From Chitinophagaceae bacterium (GTDB lineage: Bacteria; Bacteroidota; Bacteroidia; Chitinophagales; Chitinophagaceae): 7,480 bases of DNA. How positions within the stretch are numbered: position 1 is the stretch's first letter; each line of letters starts with the position of its first letter. The position numbers were made by a program, and so were the translations under genes. The stretch is taken from contig CANHUK010000066.1 in assembly GCA_947463755.1 (NCBI GenBank), positions 1-7,480 of the forward strand, in the 5' to 3' direction. Under the pieces are notes generated by a model. The model made no database searches and was not told where the DNA came from. It saw only the letters and a list, made by a program, of their open reading frames with translations. Below are positions 1-7,310 of this stretch, piece by piece.

Positions 1-2
1 CC

Positions 3-1718
3 TATTTCACCGACGAGGCGACGCTCTCGCAGGGAACGGGTGTTGGCCCCGTGGGAGAAGGATACTGGGGATATGGCGGCATTCGTCAGACCAACCAGTT
101 GATGGAGCAGCTGCCCAGCGTGGTGAGTCTGACCACTGCCCAGAAGGCAGCCCTCACGGCAGAATGCCGGTTCATCCGGGCATATATGTATTTCCAGATG
201 GCCAAGCGCTATGGTGGCTTGCCCCTCATCGACAAGTCGCTCGAATACAAGCCCGGGACCGACAACGCGGAGCTTTTCGTGCCGCGCAGCACCGAAAAAC
301 AAACATGGGATTGGATCCTGAACGAGCTGGAAGCGGCTTCGAAGGATATGCCGGCTTCCTTCTCCGCCGCTGATGGTCCGTACCGTGCCACCAAGTGGGC
401 TGCCCTGGCACTCAAATCCCGTGCCGCCCTCTTCGCCGCTTCCCTCGCCAAATACTGGAATAGGGCACCGCTGGTCGGTGATGCTGTGAGTCAGAAGCTC
501 GTGGGCGGTTTCGCGACCTCCGATGCTGATGGCTACTATCAGCAGTGCATTGACGCCGCTGCTGCCGTGATCAACAATTCCGGCAAAGGACTCTACAGGC
601 CGACCCCCGCCAACCGGGCCGAGGCCGTGAAGAACTATCAGGATATCTTCCAATCACCCGCCCTCGCAGATGTGGAAGTCCTTTACAAGAAAGGCTATGT
701 GGATGGCTCCACCACCTTCCTGCAGGGACACAACAACGACATGTACTACAACCCATCCCAGACCAACACGGGAGGTATCTACTATGGTCGTTCCAGCCCG
801 ACGCTCGACCTGGTGGATGTATATGAAGATTACACAGACAACGGCCAGGGCAACAGTGTCCGGCTGGTTACGCGTACCGACGGCAACGAGAACGATGTCG
901 TGGCAGATCCCCGCAACGTGGATGTTACCAAGCCTTATCGCCAATACGATAATCTGACCGACATCTTCGCCAACAAGGATGCACGCATGCATGCCTCCAT
1001 CATTCTGCCCGGCTCCAGGTGGAAGAACATCACCATCATCATGCAGGGTGGACTCATCCGTCAGGATGGCTCCAGGATCGTGTACACCAACGCCAGCGCA
1101 CCCGGTAAGGACGGCAACACCTACTGGGCCCTCGGCGCCAGCAGCGGCAACGGTGCCGCCGGATATTCCGGTTTCGCCAGCATCGGGCAGAATGCGGGCA
1201 ACAATTACACGATCTCCGGTTTCTGTCAGAAGAAGTTCATTCAGGAGAATGTGAATCCTCCGGGTTCTTATTTCACTTCCACACTCGACTTCATAGACAT
1301 GCGCATCGCGGAGGTCTACCTCAACTACGCCGAAGCGGCAGTTGAAAGCGGTAAAGGTAGTGCTGCCCTGGCTGCCCAGTACTTGAACGCGCTGCGTCGC
1401 CGGGCCGGTCATAGTGACAATATCCCGGCTACCATTGCCAATATCCTGAAGGAACGCCGCGTAGAACTCGCCTTCGAATATCATCGTTACTGGGATCTGG
1501 TGCGTCGCCGCGAAATGCATACCCGCTTCAACGGCACCCGCCGTACGGTCTTAGTGCCGATGGTCGATCTGCGCCCCGCCACACCAAAGTACATCTTCGT
1601 GCGCGCCAATAATTTCTATGATGAAACGGCCGGTGGACGTGTATTCCAGCAGCGCGACTACTATCGTCCCATTCCGGGCGTGGCCACCAACAAACTCGTG
1701 CAGAACCCCGAATTCTAA
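3..1718 (+). CDS. SusD-family outer-membrane glycan-binding lipoprotein (5' partial)
   Basis: This is a SusD/RagB homologue, the surface lipoprotein that caps a SusC-type TonB-dependent transporter and binds oligosaccharides before import. The frame is open to the left edge, so a GTG at 51 is internal and not the start; 571 residues are visible, and the signal peptide, lipobox cysteine and first helices are missing. Family hallmarks are clear: a TPR-like helix reading AECRFIRAYMYFQMAKRYGG (about nt 159-218), the ATKWAALALKSRAALFAAS helix (about nt 390-446), the MRIAEVYLNYAEAA helix (about nt 1299-1340), the ERRVELAFEYHRYWDL block (from nt 1452), and the C-terminal PIPGVATNKLVQNPEF ending. These match SusD family knowledge well. 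The next gene starts 18 nt downstream, so both are likely on one transcript. The specific glycan cannot be read from the sequence. Confidence 0.96.
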   Translation, partial: YFTDEATLSQGTGVGPVGEGYWGYGGIRQTNQLMEQLPSVVSLTTAQKAALTAECRFIRAYMYFQMAKRYGGLPLIDKSLEYKPGTDNAELFVPRSTEKQTWDWILNELEAASKDMPASFSAADGPYRATKWAALALKSRAALFAASLAKYWNRAPLVGDAVSQKLVGGFATSDADGYYQQCIDAAAAVINNSGKGLYRPTPANRAEAVKNYQDIFQSPALADVEVLYKKGYVDGSTTFLQGHNNDMYYNPSQTNTGGIYYGRSSPTLDLVDVYEDYTDNGQGNSVRLVTRTDGNENDVVADPRNVDVTKPYRQYDNLTDIFANKDARMHASIILPGSRWKNITIIMQGGLIRQDGSRIVYTNASAPGKDGNTYWALGASSGNGAAGYSGFASIGQNAGNNYTISGFCQKKFIQENVNPPGSYFTSTLDFIDMRIAEVYLNYAEAAVESGKGSAALAAQYLNALRRRAGHSDNIPATIANILKERRVELAFEYHRYWDLVRRREMHTRFNGTRRTVLVPMVDLRPATPKYIFVRANNFYDETAGGRVFQQRDYYRPIPGVATNKLVQNPEF

Positions 1719-1736
1719 ATCGAAAAGTCATTTCTG

Positions 1737-2462
1737 ATGAAAAAATCAACCATTCATATCCTGCTCGCCCTCGTCCTCTCCGCAGGCTTCATGTCCTGTG
1801 AAAAGGACAACATGCCGGGACCAGACGCCAGGGTGTACGGCAAGATCACCGATAAGACCACCGGCCAGCTGGTGGAGACGGAACTGGTGAACGGTGCCCG
1901 CATCGAAGCCTTCGAATTGGGCTATCCGACACAGGTGTCCCAGGTCTGGGTCATCAAGAACAACGGGGAATACCGAAACAACCTGGTGTTCTCGGCCAAC
2001 TACGATTTTCAGTTGCGGAACAGTAACTTCTATCCCGTTTCCCTCCTGAACATCAAGGTCAACCCGGGCGATAACGAGCTCAATTTCCAGGTGGATCCGT
2101 ACATCCGCATCAAGAACCCACAGATCACCTACAATGCCACCTCGAAGCTGGTAACGGCCACCTTCACCCTCGAAGGCAGCAAGCCTGAAGTAAAGGTGAG
2201 GGCAGTACGTCTCTACGCCTTCAGCGACATTTATGTGGGTGAAGCGACCAAATTCAGCATCACGGGTAATTCCACGGCCAGTTACACCCCTTCGCGGACC
2301 ATTGATGCCAGCACGTACACGCTAACCATCGATGTCGGGGCCAATGCCGCACTGTTTCCCGCCGGTCGTGATTACTTCTTCCGCATCGGGGCCCTGGCGG
2401 ATGTGCCCAATGTTGGAACCATCCGGCATAATTTCGCGCCAAATGTGAAGATCACCCTCTGA
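1737..2462 (+). CDS. DUF3823-type surface lipoprotein next to SusD
   Basis: This 241-residue protein resembles the DUF3823 family, small lipoproteins usually encoded directly after SusC/SusD pairs and thought to be accessory surface glycan-binding proteins. The N-terminus is a lipoprotein signal: MKK, a hydrophobic stretch, then FMSC with the lipidated cysteine at residue 21, followed by EKDN, whose charged residues resemble the Bacteroidota surface-export signal. The lipobox is slightly atypical (F at -3, M at -2). Residues about 30-120 carry a carboxypeptidase-regulatory-like beta fold (VYGKITDKTTGQLVETE, then GARIEAFELGYP, then NNGEYRNNLVFSANYDF), ending in VDPYIRIKNP. The rest (about 125-241) looks like a second beta-sandwich, matching the two-domain layout of the family. 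It starts 18 nt after the SusD stop without a clear Shine-Dalgarno sequence and is followed by a strong hairpin. The binding function is inferred from position, not from visible binding residues. Confidence 0.88.
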   Translation: MKKSTIHILLALVLSAGFMSCEKDNMPGPDARVYGKITDKTTGQLVETELVNGARIEAFELGYPTQVSQVWVIKNNGEYRNNLVFSANYDFQLRNSNFYPVSLLNIKVNPGDNELNFQVDPYIRIKNPQITYNATSKLVTATFTLEGSKPEVKVRAVRLYAFSDIYVGEATKFSITGNSTASYTPSRTIDASTYTLTIDVGANAALFPAGRDYFFRIGALADVPNVGTIRHNFAPNVKITL

Positions 2463-2510
2463 TGATCCGATCAACACCTATGAATTTCAGACCTTACATG
2501 ATTTGATACA

Positions 2511-2544
2511 ACAGGGCACCTCGATTCGGGTGCCCTGTCTTCTT
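2511..2544 (+). terminator. Hairpin terminator or mRNA-processing hairpin after the DUF3823 gene
   Basis: A perfect 10-bp inverted repeat (ACAGGGCACC at 2511-2520 and GGTGCCCTGT at 2529-2538) encloses an 8-nt loop and is followed by the pyrimidine-rich CTTCTT. This has the shape of an intrinsic terminator, though the T-tract is interrupted. It ends only 20 nt before the next ATG at 2565, so complete termination would leave no room for a downstream promoter. The rest of the 102-nt gap shows no gene and no convincing promoter. Confidence 0.8.
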
Positions 2545-2564
2545 ACCGCCCTCAAACAAACAAC

Positions 2565-3803
2565 ATGAGATTCCTGATCAATCTGACCATCGGCCTGTGC
2601 TCGCTGACATCCCTGGTGGCGCAACCCCTCACCGATGCGGAGATCCTCGCACGCATACAGTCACGACAGCCCTTGCGGGGCGCCGCCATCCCGAAGGATA
2701 TCAAACATAAACTAGGTGCCACACACGTCGCCGGGAAATATTATTTCACCAGGGACCCCTACCTGATCGAAGGGGCGAAGAAGATGAATGAACTCGGCTA
2801 CGGGATCTTCAAGGTCTGGTTTCGTAAAAATGGCGGCGGATATCCTTACAACTCAAATTGGAATATTCCGAAGGACATCACGCTGAAGCAGCTGGCTCAA
2901 CATTCGTATTGGGCTGAAACCTTCGATATGCCATTTTCCACCTTTGCCCTGAGTGTTGACGGGCCAGGCATCCGGACGACTGATTCCTCCGCCAAGGCTG
3001 ATGAACAGGAGATGTATGAACTCACTAAGTATTTGCTGGAGAAGTACAGGGACCGCAATGTCACTTTCATCATGCACAATTGGGAGGGCGACTGGATGAT
3101 GCGTGGCGGTACGGGGGATAATGCCCGCTGGTCCAGAAAGGCCGGCGAACTTATTCGGGCTGTGGATGGCGACCGCAAGACCGTACTTGTTCCTGCCGAT
3201 TCGATGATGCGCATCAACAATATGGCCAAATGGTTCAAGGCGCGTCAGGATGGGGTGAATCGCGCCCGCGCTGAAGTAAAGCGCACTAAATGCAAAGTAT
3301 ATCATGCCATTGAGGCCAACAAGGTAATGGATAGCCAGGCAGGCATCCCCGGCATCGTGAACAGCGTGGTGCCCCTGGTGGAAGTGGACATGGTCTCCTG
3401 GTCATGCTACGATGGCATGGATGAAAATGGCGTCAAACTCTACAAGGGCATCGAATACATCAAACAGTTCATCCGCCCGACGGCCTATATGAAAGGACGC
3501 AAGGTCGTCTTCCTCGGTGAGATCGGCATCCCCGAGCAGCGCTACGAGGGATTGACGACCCGCGAACCGGTCGTCGCCCGCTGGGATGCCTATATCGGCG
3601 TCTGCCTGGCGCTGGATGTGCCTTATCTCATCCAATGGGAGTTGTACTGCAACGAACCCAAGAACGAGGAGTTGAGAAAATTGGTCGACACGCGCAAGAC
3701 CGATGAGATGCGCGGCTTCTGGCTCGTCAGGCCCGATGGGACCCTTAGCTGGGCGGGAGAATATTTCTCCTCCCTGTTGCAACATGCCGGTGGAAAACTC
3801 TGA
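2565..3803 (+). CDS. Secreted glycoside-hydrolase-like (clan GH-A type TIM-barrel) protein
   Basis: This 412-residue protein begins with a Sec signal peptide (residues 1-19, likely cleaved at LVA|QPL). The body reads like an (alpha/beta)8 barrel: a beta strand YGIFKVWF (79-86), a strand VTFIMHNWEGDW (166-177) with Glu174 where a clan GH-A acid/base residue would sit, VDMVSWSCYD (274-283), VVFLGEIGIPE (314-324) with Glu319 in the nucleophile position, and LIQWELYCNE (355-364) with the Trp often found at the end of strand 8. These are the usual signs of a retaining GH-A enzyme, but I do not recognise a numbered GH family, so both substrate and activity are open. An inactive or binding-only barrel is possible. 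The gene lies between two strong hairpins inside the PUL and precedes a sulfatase, which suggests action on the same, possibly sulfated, glycan. The start is supported by the signal peptide directly after it; the leader is A-rich (CAAACAAACAAC) without a Shine-Dalgarno motif. Confidence 0.75.
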   Translation: MRFLINLTIGLCSLTSLVAQPLTDAEILARIQSRQPLRGAAIPKDIKHKLGATHVAGKYYFTRDPYLIEGAKKMNELGYGIFKVWFRKNGGGYPYNSNWNIPKDITLKQLAQHSYWAETFDMPFSTFALSVDGPGIRTTDSSAKADEQEMYELTKYLLEKYRDRNVTFIMHNWEGDWMMRGGTGDNARWSRKAGELIRAVDGDRKTVLVPADSMMRINNMAKWFKARQDGVNRARAEVKRTKCKVYHAIEANKVMDSQAGIPGIVNSVVPLVEVDMVSWSCYDGMDENGVKLYKGIEYIKQFIRPTAYMKGRKVVFLGEIGIPEQRYEGLTTREPVVARWDAYIGVCLALDVPYLIQWELYCNEPKNEELRKLVDTRKTDEMRGFWLVRPDGTLSWAGEYFSSLLQHAGGKL

Positions 3804-3837
3804 GCGGACGATAACCCATAGTTGATGACATTTGTCG

Positions 3838-3870
3838 AAGGAGCCGGCCATCCGGTCGGCTCCTTTCCCT
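3838..3870 (+). terminator. Hairpin terminator or mRNA-processing hairpin after the GH-like gene
   Basis: A 12-bp stem with one G-T wobble (AAGGAGCCGGCC at 3838-3849 and GGTCGGCTCCTT at 3854-3865) closes a 4-nt ATCC loop and runs into TTCCCT. The stem is GC-rich with A and T flanks, as in intrinsic terminators. It ends less than 20 nt before the sulfatase ATG at 3884, repeating the arrangement seen upstream of the GH-like gene. Confidence 0.82.
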
Positions 3871-3883
3871 AAAACTTTTCAAC

Positions 3884-5422
3884 ATGATCCGATCGCTTGC
3901 ATCTTCTGGTCGATGGCTATGTACGCTGTTGCTGACATCCCTGGCTTTCCTTGAAACCCACGCCCAGTCCGGACAGCGGCCCAATGTTATTTTTATCCTG
4001 TCGGATGATCATCGTTTTGATTTCATGGGCTTTACCGGCAAAGTGCCGTGGCTGGAGACACCCAACATGGATCGTATGGCCCGCGAAGGCGCCTGGGTGA
4101 AGAATGCCACCGTCACCACCGCGCTCTGCTCGCCTTCCCGCGCCAGCATCCTCACCGGTCAGTATGCACATGCCCACACGGTCGTGGACAATTTCTCGCC
4201 GGTGCCTGAAAAGATCCGCTTCTACCCGGAATACCTGCAAGCGGCCGGCTACCGTACCTCTTTCTTCGGTAAATGGCATATGGGTAATGAAGGGGACGAT
4301 CCCCAGAAAGGATTCAACCACTGGGAGAGTTTCCGCGGACAAGGAGTTTACTACAATCCCACGGTGAACATCAACGGTAAACGCTCCACCTTCAAGGACA
4401 GTGCCTACATTACAGATCTGCTGACGGATCATGCCATCGAATGGATGAACGGCCAGCCGAAGGATAAACCGTTTTTTGTGTACCTGTCGCACAAGGGTGT
4501 GCACGATAATTTCCAGCCCGCCAAACGTCATATCGGGCGTTACAAAGGGAAGCCGATCAACTACCCATCGACCATCAATCTCACCGCCGGTCCGCGCAGC
4601 CGCATGTTTGGCGACACGCTGCGTATTCCCCGCGCCGCCATGGCCGTGCGCGATACCAATGTCAACACCCGCGACATCCCCAACTGGGTATGGCGTCAGC
4701 GCGACAGCTGGCACGGCGTGGATTTCCTCTACGATGGCAAGGTTGATTTCGACGACACCTATCGCCGCTATTGCGAAACCCTGCTCGGCATCGACGATAA
4801 CATCGGAAAGATCATCGACGCCCTCAAGGCGACGGGGCGTGATAAGAACACGGTGATCATCTACATGGGTGATAACGGATTCCTCTGGGGCGAACACGGT
4901 TTGATCGACAAACGTAACATGTATGAAGAGAGCCAGAAAGTGCCGATGCTGGTCTATGCGCCGGGCATGGTGAACCCCGGAACCGTCCTCAACCAGGTGA
5001 TCCAGAATGTGGATGTTGCACCTACCATCCTCGAGATGGCCGGCGTTCCGAAACCCGCACAGATGCAGGGCGCATCCTTCCTGCCGCTGCTCCGCGGTCA
5101 GAACATCGCCTGGCGCGACCGGGCTTTTTATGAATATTACTGGGAGTTTTCCTTCCCGCAAACGCCCACCACGTTCGGTATGCGCAAGGGTCGATACAAA
5201 TTCATCTGGTATCACGGCATCTGGGATGTTTCCGAATTCTTCGACCTCGAAAAGGATCCCGAAGAAAAGAACAATCTCTACCGGCATCCTGCCTATCAGG
5301 CGATGATCAAAGAATACAGAGACGAATTATGGCAATGGCTGGAGCAGACCGGGGGCATGCAAATTCCGCTGAAACGCATCCTGGAAAGGCGCGGCGATCA
5401 TGGTTACAAGGGATTGAACTAA
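3884..5422 (+). CDS. Family S1 sulfatase, formylglycine-dependent, secreted
   Basis: This 512-residue protein is a type I (S1) sulfatase that hydrolyses sulfate esters, most likely on a glycan in the periplasm or at the surface. A signal peptide (residues 1-27, cleavage at THA|QSG) precedes the alkaline-phosphatase-like core NVIFILSDD, whose Asp41 and Asp42 are metal ligands. The catalytic motif LCSPSRASILTG places Cys82 as the residue converted to formylglycine, with Arg86 beside it. Other active-site elements are GKWHMG (Lys130, His132), SHKGVHDNF (His203), MGDNGFLWGEHG (Asp330, Asn331) and Lys343. The C-terminal subdomain has GMRKGRYKFIWY and FFDLEKDPEEKNNLY, typical of complete S1 enzymes. 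All catalytic positions are present, so it should be active if matured by an anSME-type enzyme encoded elsewhere. The C-terminal region recalls N-acetylglucosamine-6-sulfatase-like subfamilies, but I cannot assign the subfamily or sulfated position. The next gene starts 45 nt downstream. Confidence 0.95.
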   Translation: MIRSLASSGRWLCTLLLTSLAFLETHAQSGQRPNVIFILSDDHRFDFMGFTGKVPWLETPNMDRMAREGAWVKNATVTTALCSPSRASILTGQYAHAHTVVDNFSPVPEKIRFYPEYLQAAGYRTSFFGKWHMGNEGDDPQKGFNHWESFRGQGVYYNPTVNINGKRSTFKDSAYITDLLTDHAIEWMNGQPKDKPFFVYLSHKGVHDNFQPAKRHIGRYKGKPINYPSTINLTAGPRSRMFGDTLRIPRAAMAVRDTNVNTRDIPNWVWRQRDSWHGVDFLYDGKVDFDDTYRRYCETLLGIDDNIGKIIDALKATGRDKNTVIIYMGDNGFLWGEHGLIDKRNMYEESQKVPMLVYAPGMVNPGTVLNQVIQNVDVAPTILEMAGVPKPAQMQGASFLPLLRGQNIAWRDRAFYEYYWEFSFPQTPTTFGMRKGRYKFIWYHGIWDVSEFFDLEKDPEEKNNLYRHPAYQAMIKEYRDELWQWLEQTGGMQIPLKRILERRGDHGYKGLN

Positions 5423-5467
5423 GCCCGGTATGCGGACAGCAGGATGCCGGCATAAATACTAACGGTC

Positions 5468-7267
5468 ATGTGTACACGAAAAGCTGGTATCTTCATATCC
5501 GCCTGCATACTGGCGGCATCAGTCAGCGCACAAACACCTTACTGGAACCGGAATACGCAGCTGCTGCCTTGGCGAATGACACCCGTCATCGGGAACATCG
5601 TCCGGGAGGATCTGGATAAGGACGGAGATCCGGACATCCTGCGTGCCCTGATCAATGACAGCATCCCGGTCATCTGGATCGATGACGATGATGACATGCG
5701 CTCAACCGATCGGACGGGCGATACCGACAACGACTGCCTGTTGATCGACCGAAATCGGGACGGGGTATATGCCGGTCCCCATGATTTCTCGATCGACTGG
5801 TGTGATACGAACCGAGACGGGAAGGCCGACATACAGATGGTCGCCAATAACGCCGGCACAAAGGTTCGAAACTTCTATGACTGGAGTGCTGACTACATGT
5901 TCGTCTTCGATGATGACAAAGACGGCATCATGCACTACATCGACTGGAACCGCATCATGATGCAGGCCTGGGAGCACTCCGGTCATGCGAATTTCTACAA
6001 GGATTACAGCGGTAATTCCACTTTTTTGAAGATGCATGGATCGACCTTCCGCATCGGAGATCTGCGCTACAACTGGGAAGTGCCGTTCATCTTCACGGAT
6101 GAAGACAAGGATGGTTTTACAGATTGGGCGATCCGGTTGCTCGATAGTCCGGTTTTTCGGGACCCTAAAGACAGTACCCGTCATGGTTTCGACCGGGAGG
6201 ATAAAGCCATCGATATTCTTTTTACCAAGCGGATCGATTATGCGGCCATCACCTGGGATCTCGATAAGGATAATGGTCCCGGCAATGAATTTGATTTCGA
6301 CATGAGCCTGCTCTTCAAAGGCAAGGGATTTTCGTATGAAGATCAGGGGCATGTCCTCCGCAACTGGAAAGGGCTGGAAGCTGCTAATACACTCATGTTC
6401 GACAGTCGCTGGCGCACATTAGACCGCTTATATTATCCCGCCCGTGACACCGCAATGCCCCTGATCTTCCGGAAGGGGGAGTGGAAGGAATGCCGGCTCG
6501 TGTTCGATGAAGACGACGATTGTAACCGCTGGGAGCGGGTGGAATTCTATGACCCGCGGGATCCCTTCATTATCGGCACCGAAAAGGGCGGACTCGATCA
6601 CAACAAGCAGGCAGATGCTGCCGGCGACCGGGGCGAGTTCGATCTCGACAACAGTGGGAAGGGGCAGCTGTATGTGGGCGCCTTCGACGGGCGTATTCAT
6701 TTGTATGGAGCCGAATGGGGCGCCTGGCGGATCGATCAGCTGGCGTATTCTTTTCAAGGGTTCGGTGGAAACTATGAACGATGGGGGAAGGAGCGCCTGC
6801 AGCGTGAGCCTGCTAAGTTTGCCACAGTACGCTATGAAGACACGGATCGAAATGGTTACATTGATCAGATCGAATACGATCTCGACGGTGATAGATCTTA
6901 CGAGGAAAAAATATCACTTCGCGATCTCGGGATCGATGACCGTCGTCCGCTGTATCGCACGGGGGATAAGGCTTACGGCGATCATCGTAACCTCTTCCGC
7001 AGGGTTGCGGAGGATATCTGGAAACGGGCGCAACTGGCCATCCGCGTCGCGGAACAGGAAGGCATCGATACCAATTGGTACAATTTCTACAAGCGACCGA
7101 TGTCGCTGCACCAGCGCTATGAATTCGGTTACTGGCTGGGTTTTTATATTTATCAGGATCTCCGGCATCAGGCTAGTTTGGCCAATGATGCGGATAAGAT
7201 CAAGCGGATCGATCGAGCCTACTATTCCGGTGATTGGTCATCCTTAATTTCTCCTGTAAAAAAATAA
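5468..7267 (+). CDS. Secreted Asp-rich protein with multiple EF-hand-like calcium loops, unknown function
   Basis: I do not recognise a named domain in this 599-residue protein. A signal peptide (residues 1-21, cleavage at VSA|QTP) indicates export. About ten acidic loops resembling EF-hand, dockerin or thrombospondin-type calcium sites follow, at residues 48, 94, 113, 148, 211, 264, 347, 392, 458 and 471. The best is DTDRNGYIDQIE (458-469), which fits the 12-residue EF-hand loop with Glu at position 12. Spacing is irregular (13 to 83 residues), and the stretches between look beta-rich with many aromatics (for example GAEWGAWRIDQLAYSFQGF), so this is one folded protein rather than a simple tandem repeat. 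The last 100 residues appear helical (RRVAEDIWKRAQLAIRVAEQ) and aromatic-rich (YEFGYWLGFYIYQDL). Cysteines 90/112 and 342/352 could form disulfides. It follows the sulfatase by 45 nt without a strong terminator, so co-transcription is likely. A calcium-dependent glycan-binding protein or an unrecognised glycan-active enzyme are both possible. Confidence 0.85.
   Translation: MCTRKAGIFISACILAASVSAQTPYWNRNTQLLPWRMTPVIGNIVREDLDKDGDPDILRALINDSIPVIWIDDDDDMRSTDRTGDTDNDCLLIDRNRDGVYAGPHDFSIDWCDTNRDGKADIQMVANNAGTKVRNFYDWSADYMFVFDDDKDGIMHYIDWNRIMMQAWEHSGHANFYKDYSGNSTFLKMHGSTFRIGDLRYNWEVPFIFTDEDKDGFTDWAIRLLDSPVFRDPKDSTRHGFDREDKAIDILFTKRIDYAAITWDLDKDNGPGNEFDFDMSLLFKGKGFSYEDQGHVLRNWKGLEAANTLMFDSRWRTLDRLYYPARDTAMPLIFRKGEWKECRLVFDEDDDCNRWERVEFYDPRDPFIIGTEKGGLDHNKQADAAGDRGEFDLDNSGKGQLYVGAFDGRIHLYGAEWGAWRIDQLAYSFQGFGGNYERWGKERLQREPAKFATVRYEDTDRNGYIDQIEYDLDGDRSYEEKISLRDLGIDDRRPLYRTGDKAYGDHRNLFRRVAEDIWKRAQLAIRVAEQEGIDTNWYNFYKRPMSLHQRYEFGYWLGFYIYQDLRHQASLANDADKIKRIDRAYYSGDWSSLISPVKK
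5609..6907 (+). repeat. Dispersed Asp-rich calcium-binding-like loops within the unknown protein
   Basis: These are protein-level motifs of the form D-x-[DN]-x-[DNS]-G. They begin at nt 5609 (DLDKDGDPD), 5747 (DRNRDG), 5804 (DTNRDGKAD), 5909 (DDDKDG), 6098 (DEDKDGFTD), 6257 (DLDKDNG), 6506 (DEDDDCN, degenerate), 6641 (DLDNSG), 6839 (DTDRNGYID) and 6878 (DLDGDRS, degenerate). Five end with Asp or another ligand-capable residue at loop position 9. Calcium binding is inferred from resemblance to EF-hand-type loops. Confidence 0.7.
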
Positions 7268-7310
7268 GTATAACTAGCGGTTATCCATCACCGAAGATCA
7301 AAATAATGAC

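Noticed and set aside
654..1520. A 288-codon minus-strand open frame antisense to SusD
   Set aside because: The + strand has unmistakable SusD motifs over the same span, and the antisense product has low-complexity hydrophobic and Gly/Val-rich content typical of shadow frames.
2480..2506. Eight-codon micro-ORF (MNFRPYMI) between the DUF3823 gene and the hairpin
   Set aside because: Too short, with no ribosome-binding signal or other evidence of translation.
3822..3834. Possible Bacteroidota-type -7 element (GACATTTG, one mismatch to TAnnTTTG) before the sulfatase
   Set aside because: It has a mismatch, lies too close to a TTG to form a normal -33/-7 pair, and sits just upstream of a strong hairpin, so a promoter call is not justified.
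2603..3944. Identical 14-mer GCTGACATCCCTGG in the signal peptides of the GH-like gene (2603-2616) and the sulfatase (3931-3944)
   Set aside because: Both encode Leu-Thr-Ser-Leu in the same frame in hydrophobic cores; a short match of this kind is plausible by chance and is not flanked by further identity.
3917..5287. A 456-codon open frame on the minus strand, antisense to the sulfatase
   Set aside because: It lies wholly inside a gene with complete sulfatase motifs; its translation has no recognisable domain. It arises from the codon bias of a GC-rich gene.
5423..5467. Imperfect inverted repeat (GCCCGGTAT with ATGCCGGC) after the sulfatase
   Set aside because: The stem needs a bulge and a wobble, the loop is long, and no T-rich tail follows, so a terminator is not supported.
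5468..7267. Dense GATC and GATCGAT words in the Asp-rich gene, suggesting a methylation or replication-related cluster
   Set aside because: The words follow from frequent GAT codons for Asp followed by Arg or Gln, or by Asp-Ile and Ile-Asp pairs; coding content explains them.
7271..7285. Short inverted repeat ATAAC/GTTAT after the Asp-rich gene
   Set aside because: Only 5 bp, AT-rich and without a T-tract; expected by chance.
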